Shown here piece by piece: positions 54,516 through 63,224 of a stretch of 64,000 nt of DNA. Position numbers and translations under genes: made by a program. The notes under the pieces were generated by a model that had not been told where the DNA came from, did no database searches, and saw nothing but the letters and a program-made list of their open reading frames with translations. The DNA is from Gemmobacter aquaticus (GTDB lineage Bacteria > Pseudomonadota > Alphaproteobacteria > Rhodobacterales > Rhodobacteraceae), in NCBI RefSeq assembly GCF_007859075.1, contig NZ_VOAK01000011.1:1364001-1428000 (forward strand). Reading direction: 5' to 3'. Within the stretch, counting starts at the first letter, position 1, and each line of letters opens with the position of its first letter.

Positions 54516-55529
54516 ATGACCCTGAACATCAAGCTTACCGCGGCCGAATCCGGCACAGGCGTAAACTTCAACACCTATCTGACGGCGCAGTTCAAAGGGT
54601 TCACCCCCTACCAGATGCCGTTCTTCCTCGAACAAACCGGCAGCACCGAGACCACCCAGATCCTGCATCTGGACACGCCGGTGACGGGCGACGAGGCCGA
54701 CACCCGTGTTGTGTTGCTGGAGGGCGACGACTTCCTCTACACCTTCTCCAACCACACTGTCAGCGGCACGATTGATACAATCCGTCTGGGCACGCTGGGC
54801 AATGCCTGGGACGCCTCGGCCAGTGATCTGGCGCTGACGAACGGGCTTGTCACCAACATGGCCTCGGTCGTCACGATCTCGGGCCTGAACATCACCAATG
54901 CCGCTGGTGTTGCGGGCGATGTGCACGAGATCGTTGCCGGAATGATGGGCGGCGGCCCGTCGGGTACCGATGCCGATGCCGACCCGATCCTTGATGCGAT
55001 CTGGTCCGAGGCCCATAACGTGACCGGCACCGCATGGAACGATACCTATCTGGGCACCCGCTTTGGCGACACCGTGCGCGGCGGCGGCGGGGCCGACACA
55101 CTGAACGGACGGGCCGGAGCAGACGTTCTTCTGGGCGGCGCCGGCAAGGACCGTCTGATCGGCGGCAATGGCGCTGACCGGATCGAGGGCGGAGCGGGGG
55201 CCGACAGCCTGACCGGTGGCGCAGGCAGTGACCGCTTCGTGTTCAAGACAGGCGCCGAGGTTGCGGGTGACCGGATCACCGACTTCTCGGTGGCGCAAAA
55301 TGACATCATCGACCTGTCGGCCATCGACGCGAACGAAGACGCGGCCGGAAATCAGGCCTTCCGCTGGATCGGCTCAGGCGCCTTCACCGGCGTTGCGGGT
55401 CAGCTGCGCTATCAGGTCACGGCGTCAGACACCCGCATCTTGCTCGACACCGACGGCGACAGCACTGCGGACTTCAGCATGGTGCTGACCGGAAAGCCCG
55501 CGATCCAGGCCGACGATTTCATCCTGTAA
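54516..55529 (+). CDS. Hemophore-like HasA domain fused to RTX and serralysin-type C-terminal domain (protein 2)
   Basis: This 337-residue paralogue of the 51419 gene has a HasA-like N-terminal domain (1-170). DDFLYTFSNHTVSGTIDTIR aligns with the Serratia segment that holds Tyr75 and His83, giving Tyr75 and His80 here, and ISGLNITNAAGVAGDVHEIV matches the HasA C-terminal half. Residues 171-241 hold eight RTX nonapeptides. Residues 242-337 resemble the serralysin/M10 C-terminal domain (DRITDFSVAQNDIIDLSAID, AFRWIGSGAFTGVAGQLRYQ), ending DDFIL, a typical type I signal. AAAGGA precedes the ATG. The C-terminal region differs from protein 1, so the two fusions arose separately or diverged strongly. 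Confidence 0.85.
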   Translation: MTLNIKLTAAESGTGVNFNTYLTAQFKGFTPYQMPFFLEQTGSTETTQILHLDTPVTGDEADTRVVLLEGDDFLYTFSNHTVSGTIDTIRLGTLGNAWDASASDLALTNGLVTNMASVVTISGLNITNAAGVAGDVHEIVAGMMGGGPSGTDADADPILDAIWSEAHNVTGTAWNDTYLGTRFGDTVRGGGGADTLNGRAGADVLLGGAGKDRLIGGNGADRIEGGAGADSLTGGAGSDRFVFKTGAEVAGDRITDFSVAQNDIIDLSAIDANEDAAGNQAFRWIGSGAFTGVAGQLRYQVTASDTRILLDTDGDSTADFSMVLTGKPAIQADDFIL

Positions 55530-55549
55530 TATCCAGCGCATAGACAATG

Positions 55550-55581
55550 GGCCGCCGCCGTACTGGCTGGCGGCCTTTCCT
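55550..55581 (+). terminator. Terminator after the hemophore operon
   Basis: GGCCGCC (55550-55556) pairs with GGCGGCC (55569-55575) across a 12-base loop and is followed by TTTCCTTTCC. It is the only strong hairpin between the operon and the convergent DUF1345 gene. Confidence 0.6.
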
Positions 55582-55594
55582 TTCCAATCTTCGG

Positions 55595-56194
55595 CTAGCC
55601 CAGAACGGCGTTGACCGAAAGCGCCACGATGACGGTGTTGTAGAAGAACGACACCACACCATGCGCCAGAACCAGCCGTCGCAGGCTGGCGCGCTCGACC
55701 ACGACATCCGAGACTTGCGCCGTCATGCCGATGGTCAGGCTGAAATACATGAAGTCCCAGGCATCGGGCGTCCTGGTTCCCGGAAAGGCAAGGCCCCGTG
55801 CATTGCCCTGATACCACAGCGCTGCATAGTGAAACGCAGCCAGCACATGCAGCGTCAGCCATCCCAGTGGCACCGAGGCCACCGCCAGCGCCGCGTCCAC
55901 CGCGTTATCCTGCGACAGGGCATAGCCTATGGCTGTCAGGCTAAGCGCCACCGAGCCAAGCGCCAGCGCCGCGATAAGCGGCACACCCTCATCTGAAAGC
56001 TCGGCATGGCGGCGCAGCGCCTCGGGCGTCTGGCGGGACACGAACATGGCGATCATCGCCAGATAGGCCAGAAAGAAGCTGTTGGCGGCCAGAAGTGCCG
56101 CCCGCAGTGGCGCCACCCCAAGCAGATAGGCGGCGCACCCGATCAGCAGGCCGAGCAGGAACGCCGCCAGAAAACGCCGGTGTCGCGCGAACAT
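55595..56194 (-). CDS. DUF1345 membrane protein
   Basis: This 199-residue inner-membrane protein has about five hydrophobic segments. DUF1345 features: MFARHRRFLAAFLLGLLIGC, HVLAAFHYAALWYQ, DFMYFSLTIGMTAQVSDVVV and VLAHGVVSFFYNTVIVALSV. Function of the family is unknown. The ATG at 56194 lies immediately after the stop of the upstream cytochrome gene. It may be the last gene of a proS-lolCD-cytochrome run, with the usual caution about the gaps. Confidence 0.88.
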   Translation of the reverse strand: MFARHRRFLAAFLLGLLIGCAAYLLGVAPLRAALLAANSFFLAYLAMIAMFVSRQTPEALRRHAELSDEGVPLIAALALGSVALSLTAIGYALSQDNAVDAALAVASVPLGWLTLHVLAAFHYAALWYQGNARGLAFPGTRTPDAWDFMYFSLTIGMTAQVSDVVVERASLRRLVLAHGVVSFFYNTVIVALSVNAVLG

Positions 56195-56195
56195 T

Positions 56196-56606
56196 CTACT
56201 TTGCCTGAATGGTCTGCAAATACTCGGCCAGTTGCACAAGGCGGCGCGGCGTCGGGGTGGGGATACCATCGCCGCTGTCAAAGAGCACCATCTGGTCGCT
56301 TTCCAGCAGCGGCGCGAAACGCGGCATCAGCGTTCCATCCGGCGCGCGAGTATAGCCCCAGATCTTGCTCATGACACGGGTCATCGGGATCTTGCCATCG
56401 GGCCCCGCCAGCTGCGTCAGATCCGCCGGTTTCTTGTCAAGCCCGGCGGCGGCAGGGCCATCGCCCTTGCCCCCCGCCCCATGGCAAGAGGCACAGTAAT
56501 TGGCAAAGTCCTGCGCCCCCGTCGGCTCCGGTTCGGGCAGCGCCGACTTCACACAGGCGGCAAGGGGGATCAGGCTGGCAATAAGGGCGAGCGTGCGCAA
56601 CTGCAT
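56196..56606 (-). CDS. Lipoprotein cytochrome c, single haem
   Basis: This 136-residue protein has a lipoprotein signal (ALIASLIPLAACVKSALPEP, lipobox LAAC) and one haem c site CASCH in DFANYCASCHGAGGKGDGPA. A probable axial Met lies in PMTRVMSKIWGYTRAPDG or near LMPRFAPLLESDQM. The protein is a periplasm-facing membrane-anchored electron carrier, donor and acceptor unknown. A GGAGA site precedes the ATG. It follows lolD after 54 bases. Confidence 0.85.
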   Translation of the reverse strand: MQLRTLALIASLIPLAACVKSALPEPEPTGAQDFANYCASCHGAGGKGDGPAAAGLDKKPADLTQLAGPDGKIPMTRVMSKIWGYTRAPDGTLMPRFAPLLESDQMVLFDSGDGIPTPTPRRLVQLAEYLQTIQAK

Positions 56607-56660
56607 GGGGCGTCTCCATTTTTTTGCAACAGAAGCACGCCCCCGCATTTCCCGCAAGGG

Positions 56661-57335
56661 TCAGACGACGCGGCCTGCCTGCAGACGCACGATCCGGTCC
56701 ATGCGGCCGGCAAGGTCCATGTTATGCGTGGCGATCAGCGCCGACATGCCGGTGTCACGCACCAGCGCCATCAGCGCGCCGAACACCTGATCCGACGTCG
56801 CCGGATCAAGGTTGCCCGTCGGCTCGTCGGCCAAGAGGAGGTCGGGCGCATTGGCCAGCCCCCGGCAAAAGGCCACGCGCTGCTGTTGCCCACCCGACAG
56901 CGCCGCCGGGCGATGCTCGGCGCGGTCATCCACCCCCACGGCCTGCAACAAGCGCAAGGCGCGCGCCTCGGCCTCTGCCCGGCCGGTGCCATTCGCCAGT
57001 TGCGGAAGCACGACATTCTCCAGCGCCGAGAACTCGGGCAGCAGGTGATGGAACTGATAGACAAAGCCCACCCGGTCCCGCCGTGCCGCCGTTCGCTGCC
57101 GATCCGACTGGCCGGTATAGTCCTGCCCGCCGATCAGCACCCGGCCGGAATCTGGGGCATCCAGCAGCCCAGCGATATGCAGAAGCGTGGATTTGCCGGC
57201 GCCGGAGGGTGCGACCAACGCTACGACCTCACCCGCCGCGATGGTCAGATCGACCCCCCGCAACACGATGACCTCACCGGGTTTTCCCCGGTTATAGGCC
57301 TTCTCAACGCCTTCAAGACGCAGGGTATCACTCAT
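56661..57335 (-). CDS. lolD: Lipoprotein-releasing ABC transporter ATPase LolD
   Basis: This 224-residue ATPase powers extraction of outer-membrane lipoproteins from the inner membrane. Walker A is [20 protein letters not shown], signature [15 protein letters not shown], Walker [19 protein letters not shown]. The [16 protein letters not shown]-like segment (here [20 protein letters not shown]) is typical of LolD. It overlaps the permease gene by eight bases. Confidence 0.95.
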   Translation of the reverse strand: MSDTLRLEGVEKAYNRGKPGEVIVLRGVDLTIAAGEVVALVAPSGAGKSTLLHIAGLLDAPDSGRVLIGGQDYTGQSDRQRTAARRDRVGFVYQFHHLLPEFSALENVVLPQLANGTGRAEAEARALRLLQAVGVDDRAEHRPAALSGGQQQRVAFCRGLANAPDLLLADEPTGNLDPATSDQVFGALMALVRDTGMSALIATHNMDLAGRMDRIVRLQAGRVV

Positions 57336-58614
57336 AGCGCAGCGCCTCGACCGGGTTCATGCGCGCGGCACGCCGCGCGGGAAAGATGGTGACGATGAAC
57401 GAAAGCGTCAACGCAAGCCCCGCCGCCGCCGCCACGTCCTGCCAGTGCAACACCGCCGACAGATGATAGATCGGTCGCACTTCGGGGTCCCAGACACCGC
57501 CGCCCGCTGCCCAGTTCACAAAGTCGAAGATCGGGGTGAACCAGATCGAGAAGGCACAGCCAAGCACGATCCCCACCAGTGTCCCGATGATGCCAGTGAC
57601 CGCGCCGCACAGAAAGAAGATGCGCAAGATGGACCCCTCGGTCAGGCCCATGGTCCGCAGGATCCCGATGTCGCGCCCCTTGTTCTTCACCAGCATGACA
57701 AGGCCCGAGATGATGTTCATCGCAGCGATCAGCACAAGGATCGACATCAGGATGAACATCATGTTGTCCTCGACGGTCAGCGCGCGCAGAAAGCTGCCCG
57801 CACCGTCCCGCCAGCTCCAGATCATCGCGGTCGGTCCGCCGGCCTGCAGAAGCGGCATCTCGAACCGCTCCACATTCTCGGGATCGTCGACCATCACCTC
57901 GATCTCGTCGGCGCGGCCTTCGCGGTTGAAGAAACTTTGCGCCTCGGCAAAGGGAAGGTAGACGCGCGTGCGGTCAATCTCGGGGCTGCCGGTGGTGAAG
58001 ACATAGACCACCTCATAGGCATTGACGCGCGGCGAGGTGCCAAAGGCGGTCTTGACCCCATCGGGCGAGATCAGGCGGATGCGATCCCCCACGGCAAGGT
58101 TCAGATCGCGCGATATCCCTGACCCGATGGCAATTCCCTCTTCAAAGCGGGAAAGATCGCCAATGTCGTCCGCCCCATCCACCACGCTTGGCAATCCGGC
58201 GAGATCAGCCGCCGAGGTGCCGTGCACCTCGACCCCGGCATTGACCCCATTCGCCGTTGCCATCACCTGCCCACGGATCAGCGGGGCTGCGCGGATCACG
58301 CCGGGGACATCCGCAATGCGCCCGGCGATCTCGGCATAGTCGGTAAAGCCGCGCTGCATCCGGCCGCTTTCGTCCACCTGACCGCTGGAATAGACCGTCA
58401 CATGGGCATTGGCCCCCAAAAGCGTGCTGACAAACTCGGCGCGGAAGCCCGCGCGCACGGCCATGGTCGCAATCAAGGCAAACACCGCCAGCGCGATGCC
58501 GATGACGCTGATCCAGGTCATGACGCTGACGCCGCCTTCGGCGCGGCGCGCGCGCAAATAGCGCCAGGCGATCATCCATTCGAATGCGGAAAAGGGGGCG
58601 GTGCGGCTGCTCAT
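57328..58614 (-). CDS. lolC: Lipoprotein-releasing permease LolC/LolE
   Basis: This 428-residue inner-membrane protein has an N-terminal helix, a large periplasmic domain and three C-terminal helices. Family motifs: [40 protein letters not shown], and [20 protein letters not shown]. In alphaproteobacteria a single LolF-like permease with LolD often forms the homodimeric transporter, which fits the absence of a second lol permease. Confidence 0.94.
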   Translation of the reverse strand: MSSRTAPFSAFEWMIAWRYLRARRAEGGVSVMTWISVIGIALAVFALIATMAVRAGFRAEFVSTLLGANAHVTVYSSGQVDESGRMQRGFTDYAEIAGRIADVPGVIRAAPLIRGQVMATANGVNAGVEVHGTSAADLAGLPSVVDGADDIGDLSRFEEGIAIGSGISRDLNLAVGDRIRLISPDGVKTAFGTSPRVNAYEVVYVFTTGSPEIDRTRVYLPFAEAQSFFNREGRADEIEVMVDDPENVERFEMPLLQAGGPTAMIWSWRDGAGSFLRALTVEDNMMFILMSILVLIAAMNIISGLVMLVKNKGRDIGILRTMGLTEGSILRIFFLCGAVTGIIGTLVGIVLGCAFSIWFTPIFDFVNWAAGGGVWDPEVRPIYHLSAVLHWQDVAAAAGLALTLSFIVTIFPARRAARMNPVEALRYE

Positions 58615-58692
58615 GGTCCTGACCGTTGTTTGCGCGGCACCCTGCCGCCCAAGGCCAGCAAGGTCAAGTCACCGCAGGGTGATCGACCGGAA

Positions 58693-58740
58693 CGGGGGCT
58701 TTGCCCCCACCCCAAGGTATCTTCCGCCAGAGTGAAAGGA
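58693..58740 (+). repeat. Dispersed intergenic hairpin repeat, copy E
   Basis: GGGGGC-TTT-GCCCCC is followed by ACCCCAAGGTATCTTCCGCC and AGAGTGAAAGG. It closely matches copy A at 1162-1213, including the purine-rich tail. It lies between proS and lolC, which are both on the minus strand. Confidence 0.75.
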
Positions 58741-58775
58741 TCTCTCACGCTGGCCCACATTCCTTCGGGGTGAGC

Positions 58776-58808
58776 CTCTGAGAAAGGCGGGGGGCAGACG
58801 CCCCCACC
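58776..58808 (+). repeat. Partial relative of the hairpin repeat
   Basis: AAAGGCGGGGGGCAGACGCCCCCAC contains a GGGGGC-AGAC-GCCCCC hairpin without an AGGTATTT core. It lies 12 bases downstream of the proS stop (minus strand) and may help terminate proS. Confidence 0.4.
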
Positions 58809-58819
58809 TATGGTCGGTC

Positions 58820-60160
58820 TCAGGGATGCGCGGCGTAAATCTGCGCGATGCGGTCGATCGCAGCCTCGGCCGACATCTCTTCACTTTCACCCGTGCGGCG
58901 CGATGTCAGTTCCACCACGCCATTCGCAAGCCCGCGGGGCCCCACCGTGATACGCCACGGCAAGCCGATCAGGTCCATCGTGGCGAACTTGGCGCCCGCG
59001 CGTTCGTCGCGGTCGTCATAGAGCGGGTCAAGGCCCTTGGCCTTCAACGCCTTGTAGAGGCCCTCACAGGCGGCATCGGTCGCGCTGTCACCCTGTTTCA
59101 GGTTGACGATCCCGCAATGGAACGGGGTCACGCCCTCGGGCCAGATGATGCCCTTGTCGTCGTGATTGGCCTCGATCAGCGCGCCCAGAAGGCGCGAGAC
59201 GCCGATGCCGTGCGAACCCATTTCAACCGGGACGCGGCTGCCATCGGCGGTGACGACCGTCGCGCCCATCGCGTCGGAATATTTGGTACCGAAGTAGAAG
59301 ATCTGGCCGACCTCGATCCCGCGGCCAACCTTGCGGCGCTCCTCGGGGATCTGGTTGAACACCGCCTCGTCATGCGTCTCATCCGTGCGCGCGTAGAGGG
59401 TGGTGAACTCTTCGCAGATCGCGGCCACTTCGGCGCGGTTGTCGTAGTCCACCTCGCGCGCGCCCAGTTTCAGGTCCGGCACCTTGGCATCATAGAACAC
59501 CTCGGATTCCCCCGTCGATGCGAGCACGAGGAATTCGTGGGTGTTGTCGCCCCCGATCGGGCCAGAGGCCGCGCGCATCGGGATTGCGGTCAGGCCCATG
59601 CGCTCGTAGGTGCGCAGGTAGCTGACCATGTGGCGGTTGTAGGCATGCAGGGCATCGTCCTTGGTCAGGTCGAAGTTGTAGCCGTCCTTCATCAGGAATT
59701 CGCGCCCGCGCATCACACCAAAGCGCGGCCGAACCTCGTCGCGGAACTTCCACTGGATGTGGTAGAGCGTCAGCGGCAGGTCCTTGTAGCTGTTCACATG
59801 GGCGCGGAAGATGTCGGTGATCATCTCCTCGTTCGTCGGGCCATAGAGCATCTCGCGTTCGTGCCGGTCCTTGAAGCGGAGCATTTCGGGGCCGTAGGCG
59901 TCGTAGCGGCCGCTCTCGCGCCAGAGGTCGGCCGGTTGCAGCGTCGGCATCAAGAGCGGGATATGGCCCGCGCGGATCTGCTCCTCATGCACAATCTGCT
60001 CGATCCGGCGCAGCACCTTGAAGCCGAGCGGCAGCCAGGAATAGATCCCTGCCGCCTGCTGCTTGATCATGCCGGCGCGCAGCATGTAGCGGTGCGAGAC
60101 GATCTGCGCCTCGGCGGGGTTTTCTTTCAGCACGGGAAGGAAGTAGCGCGACAGACGCAT
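58820..60160 (-). CDS. proS: Prolyl-tRNA synthetase, short alphaproteobacterial form
   Basis: This class II synthetase has 446 residues, well under the 570 of the E. coli type, because it lacks the INS editing domain. Motifs: [60 protein letters not shown] (motif 2) and [20 protein letters not shown] (motif 3). The ATG at 60160 has a GAGGCCACC spacer; the ATG at 60172 lacks a site. Confidence 0.97.
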   Translation of the reverse strand: MRLSRYFLPVLKENPAEAQIVSHRYMLRAGMIKQQAAGIYSWLPLGFKVLRRIEQIVHEEQIRAGHIPLLMPTLQPADLWRESGRYDAYGPEMLRFKDRHEREMLYGPTNEEMITDIFRAHVNSYKDLPLTLYHIQWKFRDEVRPRFGVMRGREFLMKDGYNFDLTKDDALHAYNRHMVSYLRTYERMGLTAIPMRAASGPIGGDNTHEFLVLASTGESEVFYDAKVPDLKLGAREVDYDNRAEVAAICEEFTTLYARTDETHDEAVFNQIPEERRKVGRGIEVGQIFYFGTKYSDAMGATVVTADGSRVPVEMGSHGIGVSRLLGALIEANHDDKGIIWPEGVTPFHCGIVNLKQGDSATDAACEGLYKALKAKGLDPLYDDRDERAGAKFATMDLIGLPWRITVGPRGLANGVVELTSRRTGESEEMSAEAAIDRIAQIYAAHP

Positions 60161-60240
60161 CGGTGGCCTCATGGCAAAAGCATTTGGCCGTTCCTAGCGG
60201 GTTGCGACTGGCCCGGCAAGGTTTGAGCCGCACCCGGCAA

Positions 60241-60267
60241 AGCAAAAGGCCGCCCGAATGGGCGGCC
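60241..60267 (-). terminator. Rho-independent terminator of rpmG
   Basis: On the minus strand the 8-bp perfect stem GGCCGCCC-ATTC-GGGCGGCC is followed by TTTTGCTTTGCC. It starts 26 bases after the rpmG stop. Confidence 0.85.
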
Positions 60268-60292
60268 CTGCATATCGAAGGACTGGCCGATC

Positions 60293-60460
60293 TTACTTGA
60301 TCTTGCCTTCCTTGTATTCCACGTGCTTGCGCACCACCGGGTCATACTTGTTGACCGTCATCTTCTCGGTCATGGTGCGGGCATTCTTCTTGGTCACATA
60401 GAAGTGCCCGGTGCCCGCCGTCGAGTTCAGACGGATCTTGATCGTCGTCGGCTTCGCCAT
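60293..60460 (-). CDS. rpmG: 50S ribosomal protein L33
   Basis: This is a short gene of 55 codons. The product begins [20 protein letters not shown] and continues [20 protein letters not shown], ending [13 protein letters not shown], an almost canonical L33. No cysteines are present, so it is the zinc-free (C-minus) form, as is usual in alphaproteobacteria. A GGAGAG site precedes the ATG at seven bases. Confidence 0.97.
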
Positions 60461-60585
60461 AGTCGTCTCTCCTGCATCCGGGGAAACAACGTCGCCCGGT
60501 CAAATCCTTTGAAGCCTGCCTTTTACGGATGCGGCGGGCAGAGTCAACAGTGAAAACCCTGCCCCCGGCACATTCTTGCAGGGCT

Positions 60586-61296
60586 TCAGAGCTGTGCCTT
60601 GCCGGCCCCCGCATGGATCGCCGCAACGGTGGCGTCGTCAAGGTGCAGCGCCGTCGCCAGCCCGCGCAGATAGGCCCGCTCGGCATCGGTATCGACCGAG
60701 ATTGCCATCAGCGCCGCCGAATAAACCTGGGTGCGCGCGGTCTCGCCCACGGCGGCGGCAAGCGCCGCGATATCAAGGGGCGCGTCCAGCTCGGCCTTGA
60801 CGAACGCGATCTCTTCATCGCTGGCGTCCGAAAGATGCGACAGGATCGTGTCGCGCTCTTGCGCGTCGATCTCACCATCGGCCTTGGCGGCTTGAATCAT
60901 CGCACGGATCATCAGACGTGCATTTTCTTCGGCCATGGGGCCTGCCGGGGTCGCCCCGGTCAGCGCGCCCATCATCTCGCCCATGTTCTTGGCACCGACG
61001 GTGGCCGCGCCGGTCATTGCCGCGATCAGGCTGCCAAGACCCGCCTCGGCCTGTTCGGTCATCTGAGCGGCATTCGGACCCAGTTTGCTCATCATGTCGC
61101 GCACGGCGGCGCTACCGCCGGGGATGCCCAGCTTGTCAGCCATGGCCCCCATCTGATCGACCATGCCCCCGGGCGCGCCGGCCCCACGCATCTGATCTTT
61201 CATGCCCTGCAGACCGCCGGCGCCACGGAACTTTTCTACGCCCTTGGCAGCGGCAAAACCTACGGCCAGCGTGGCCAGCGTCTTGATGAAGCTCAT
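60586..61296 (-). CDS. DUF533/TerB-like protein
   Basis: This 236-residue protein has a short N-terminal hydrophobic stretch (MSFIKTLATLAVGFAAAKGV), a Gly/Met-rich middle (GAPGGMVDQMGAMADKLGIP) and a C-terminal helical TerB/DUF533 domain (LMIRAMIQAAKADGEIDAQE, AYLRGLATALHLDDATVAAI). TerB-like domains bind divalent metals and occur in membrane-stress complexes; a role here is not known. The ATG at 61296 has an AGGAGA site. Upstream in-frame codons lie in rnpB and are rejected. Confidence 0.85.
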   Translation of the reverse strand: MSFIKTLATLAVGFAAAKGVEKFRGAGGLQGMKDQMRGAGAPGGMVDQMGAMADKLGIPGGSAAVRDMMSKLGPNAAQMTEQAEAGLGSLIAAMTGAATVGAKNMGEMMGALTGATPAGPMAEENARLMIRAMIQAAKADGEIDAQERDTILSHLSDASDEEIAFVKAELDAPLDIAALAAAVGETARTQVYSAALMAISVDTDAERAYLRGLATALHLDDATVAAIHAGAGKAQL

Positions 61297-61377
61297 CGCA
61301 ATCTCCTCATGAAAAAACCCGAGTCGTGGCGCAGGATAACCTGAGCAAATGCAAAAACAGGAAGAAATGTTTGCGAC

Positions 61378-61789
61378 GCGCGGATGGCCTGTAAGCCGGA
61401 TTCTGTCCAAGGGGTTTCCCCCTCTGGATGACCATTCCTCTATGCGCCGCGTTACCACGGCGCTTTAGCTGCCAACCCGGGCACTCTTGGGCTGAAACGT
61501 CCCTTGCGGAGGTCTCCGGCAGCCTTGCGGCTGATGCCCGGACCTTTCCGCGCGAGGCCCCTATTCGGCATTGCTCCGGGTGGGGCTTGCCGTGCCGGTC
61601 CTGTTACCAGTCCCGCGGTGGGCTCTTACCCCACCGTTTCACCCTTACCCTGCACGCAGGGCGGTTTGTTTTCTGTGGCGCTTTCCCTGGGGTTACCCCC
61701 GCCGGGCGTTACCCGGCACCCTTGTTCCATGGAGTCCGGACTTTCCTCGCGGCCCTTGCGGGCCCCGCGGTCATCCAGCCATCCGCGCG
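61378..61789 (-). ncRNA. rnpB: RNase P RNA, bacterial type A
   Basis: This catalytic RNA matures tRNA 5' ends. The minus strand has the universal blocks in order: 5' GGAAAGTCCGGACTCCATGG (about 61750-61731), ACAAGGGTGCCGGGTAACGC, CCACAGAAAACAAACCGCC, GGGTAAGGGTGAAACGGTGG, GGTAAGAGCCCACCG, and 3' GACAGAATCCGGCTTACAGG. The ends CGCGCGGATGG and CCATCCGCGCG pair as P1 and set the boundaries. About 412 nucleotides. The amidase gene ends only ten bases before the 5' end, so the promoter must lie in that gene or the RNA is processed from a longer transcript. Confidence 0.95.
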
Positions 61790-61798
61790 AGGGACCGA

Positions 61799-62470
61799 TT
61801 ACGCCCGGGCGGCGCGGGCGTCAACCGGAAAGCGCGCAGCAAGATCAGCGATCATCACGCGGTCGGTGTCTGACAGAGGACCAGTGGCGTTTGGGCGAAA
61901 GCGCAGGCGAAATGCGGCGAGCACAGCATCTTCCGGCGCGGGCGGATAGCCAAAGGCGCGGGCGTCGTCGAGGAAGGTCCCGGCCTCGCCGCCCTCATCC
62001 GGCCAGACGGCAAGCCCTTGCACCGCCAGACGGCGCCAGTCAAAACGCGGACCCGGATCGGCCTTGCGCAGAGGGGCCATATCGCTGTGGGCTATGACCC
62101 GTTCAGGCGGGATCTGCCAGCGATGCAGGATATCGGCCAGCAGCCGTTCCAGCGCAGCGATCTGCCCCTCAGGGAAGGGTGCATCGCCGGGGTTTGCAAG
62201 CTCGATCCCGATCGATTGCGAATTCACATCGCCGCAAGCCCCCCAAGCCCCTGCCCCGGCATGCCAGGCGCGCAGCTCTTCGGGGACCAGCGCCGATACC
62301 TCGCCTTGCTCGGAAATCAGGTAATGCGCTGAAACCTGTGCATCGGCATCGCACAGACGGGCGGCGGCCTCGGCGCAACTGGGCATGGCGGTGTAATGGA
62401 TCACCACGAGGTCCGGCAGCGCACCATTCCGGCGCGTCCCAAAGTTGGGTGAAGGCCAGCCCATCAACAT
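61799..62470 (-). CDS. N-acetylmuramoyl-L-alanine amidase, AmpD/AmiD family
   Basis: This 223-residue zinc amidase cleaves muramyl-peptide bonds in peptidoglycan turnover. Amidase_2 features: NFGTRRNGALPDLVVIHYTA (first Zn His), LRAWHAGAGAWGACGDVNSQ, SIGIELANPGDAPFPE and VIAHSDMAPLRKADPGPRFD (second His and Asp). No signal peptide is visible, which favours a cytoplasmic AmpD role. ATG codons at 62470 and 62464 are possible starts. Confidence 0.9.
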   Translation of the reverse strand: MLMGWPSPNFGTRRNGALPDLVVIHYTAMPSCAEAAARLCDADAQVSAHYLISEQGEVSALVPEELRAWHAGAGAWGACGDVNSQSIGIELANPGDAPFPEGQIAALERLLADILHRWQIPPERVIAHSDMAPLRKADPGPRFDWRRLAVQGLAVWPDEGGEAGTFLDDARAFGYPPAPEDAVLAAFRLRFRPNATGPLSDTDRVMIADLAARFPVDARAARA

Positions 62471-62476
62471 GGCAGA

Positions 62477-63124
62477 TTAGCGCACGGCATTGCGGAACGG
62501 GGTTGGATCCCAGCCACAGGCAAAGCCGTCGCCATCGGGATCAAGCCCCTTGCGGTCCTTCTCTGGCCCACCGGAGTCGAGGAAGGCCGACTGCGCCTGA
62601 TCGGCCGAGGAATAGCCCTGACAGACCTTGGCCGGATCGCGCAATTGCAGCGACGAGCGTTCATAGGTTGGCTGGCCAACCGCGTTGGTGGTCGTCAGCG
62701 CATACTGAACGAGGTTAGGTCCGCTGCCGGCGCGCGTGGGCAATGAGGCGGGATCGACCGGCGTCACCGGGGCCACGGGCGTCGCGCTGTAGGGCACAGG
62801 CGCGACCGGCGTCGGCGGGGTTGGCGGGATCCCTGAGCTATCAGCCCCGATCACGGCGCCCGATGCGTCGAGAGAGGCCCCCGGCGCGAGCGAGGTGCCG
62901 GACGCCGCGTCAATCGCCGCACCGATCCGTTCCGGGGAAAAGCCGCTCGGCGGTGTGGTTGTGGGCGGGATGGCCGCCCCGCCATTCAGCGCCGCGTCAC
63001 GTTGCGCCTGATAGGTGCCGTAATCCTGAAAGCCCACACCGGCGGCCGAATTGGGCATCGTGGGCGTGCAGGCCGCCACGGCCAGTGGCGCGAGGATGGA
63101 CAGGATCAGATGCGAACGGCGCAT
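62477..63124 (-). CDS. Proline-rich lipoprotein with excalibur-like C-terminus
   Basis: This 215-residue protein has a lipoprotein signal (MRRSHLILSILAPLAVAACT, lipobox VAAC), a low-complexity Pro/Thr/Ala-rich middle (GIPPTPPTPVAPVPYSATPV) and a C-terminal segment (GLDPDGDGFACGWDPTPFRN) resembling the calcium-binding excalibur motif DxDxDGxxC. CQGYS upstream may pair with the Cys. The middle probably spans peptidoglycan or is surface exposed; function is unknown. GGAAAG precedes the ATG at 63124. It is six bases upstream of the amidase gene on the same strand, so they may act together in the cell envelope. Confidence 0.78.
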   Translation of the reverse strand: MRRSHLILSILAPLAVAACTPTMPNSAAGVGFQDYGTYQAQRDAALNGGAAIPPTTTPPSGFSPERIGAAIDAASGTSLAPGASLDASGAVIGADSSGIPPTPPTPVAPVPYSATPVAPVTPVDPASLPTRAGSGPNLVQYALTTTNAVGQPTYERSSLQLRDPAKVCQGYSSADQAQSAFLDSGGPEKDRKGLDPDGDGFACGWDPTPFRNAVR

Positions 63125-63224
63125 GACGACTTTCCGAAGGCTGTGGGCGCTGGCCCCATGACGCAGGAAAGGGAACCCCGGCGCACAAGCCCGCGATCCC
63201 CCGATGGTTCCCCCGTTTGGGCGA

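Noticed and set aside
61400-61950. Plus-strand open frames of 100-200 codons
   Set aside because: They are complementary to rnpB and the amidase gene; no family resemblance was seen, and the RNA explains the sequence completely.
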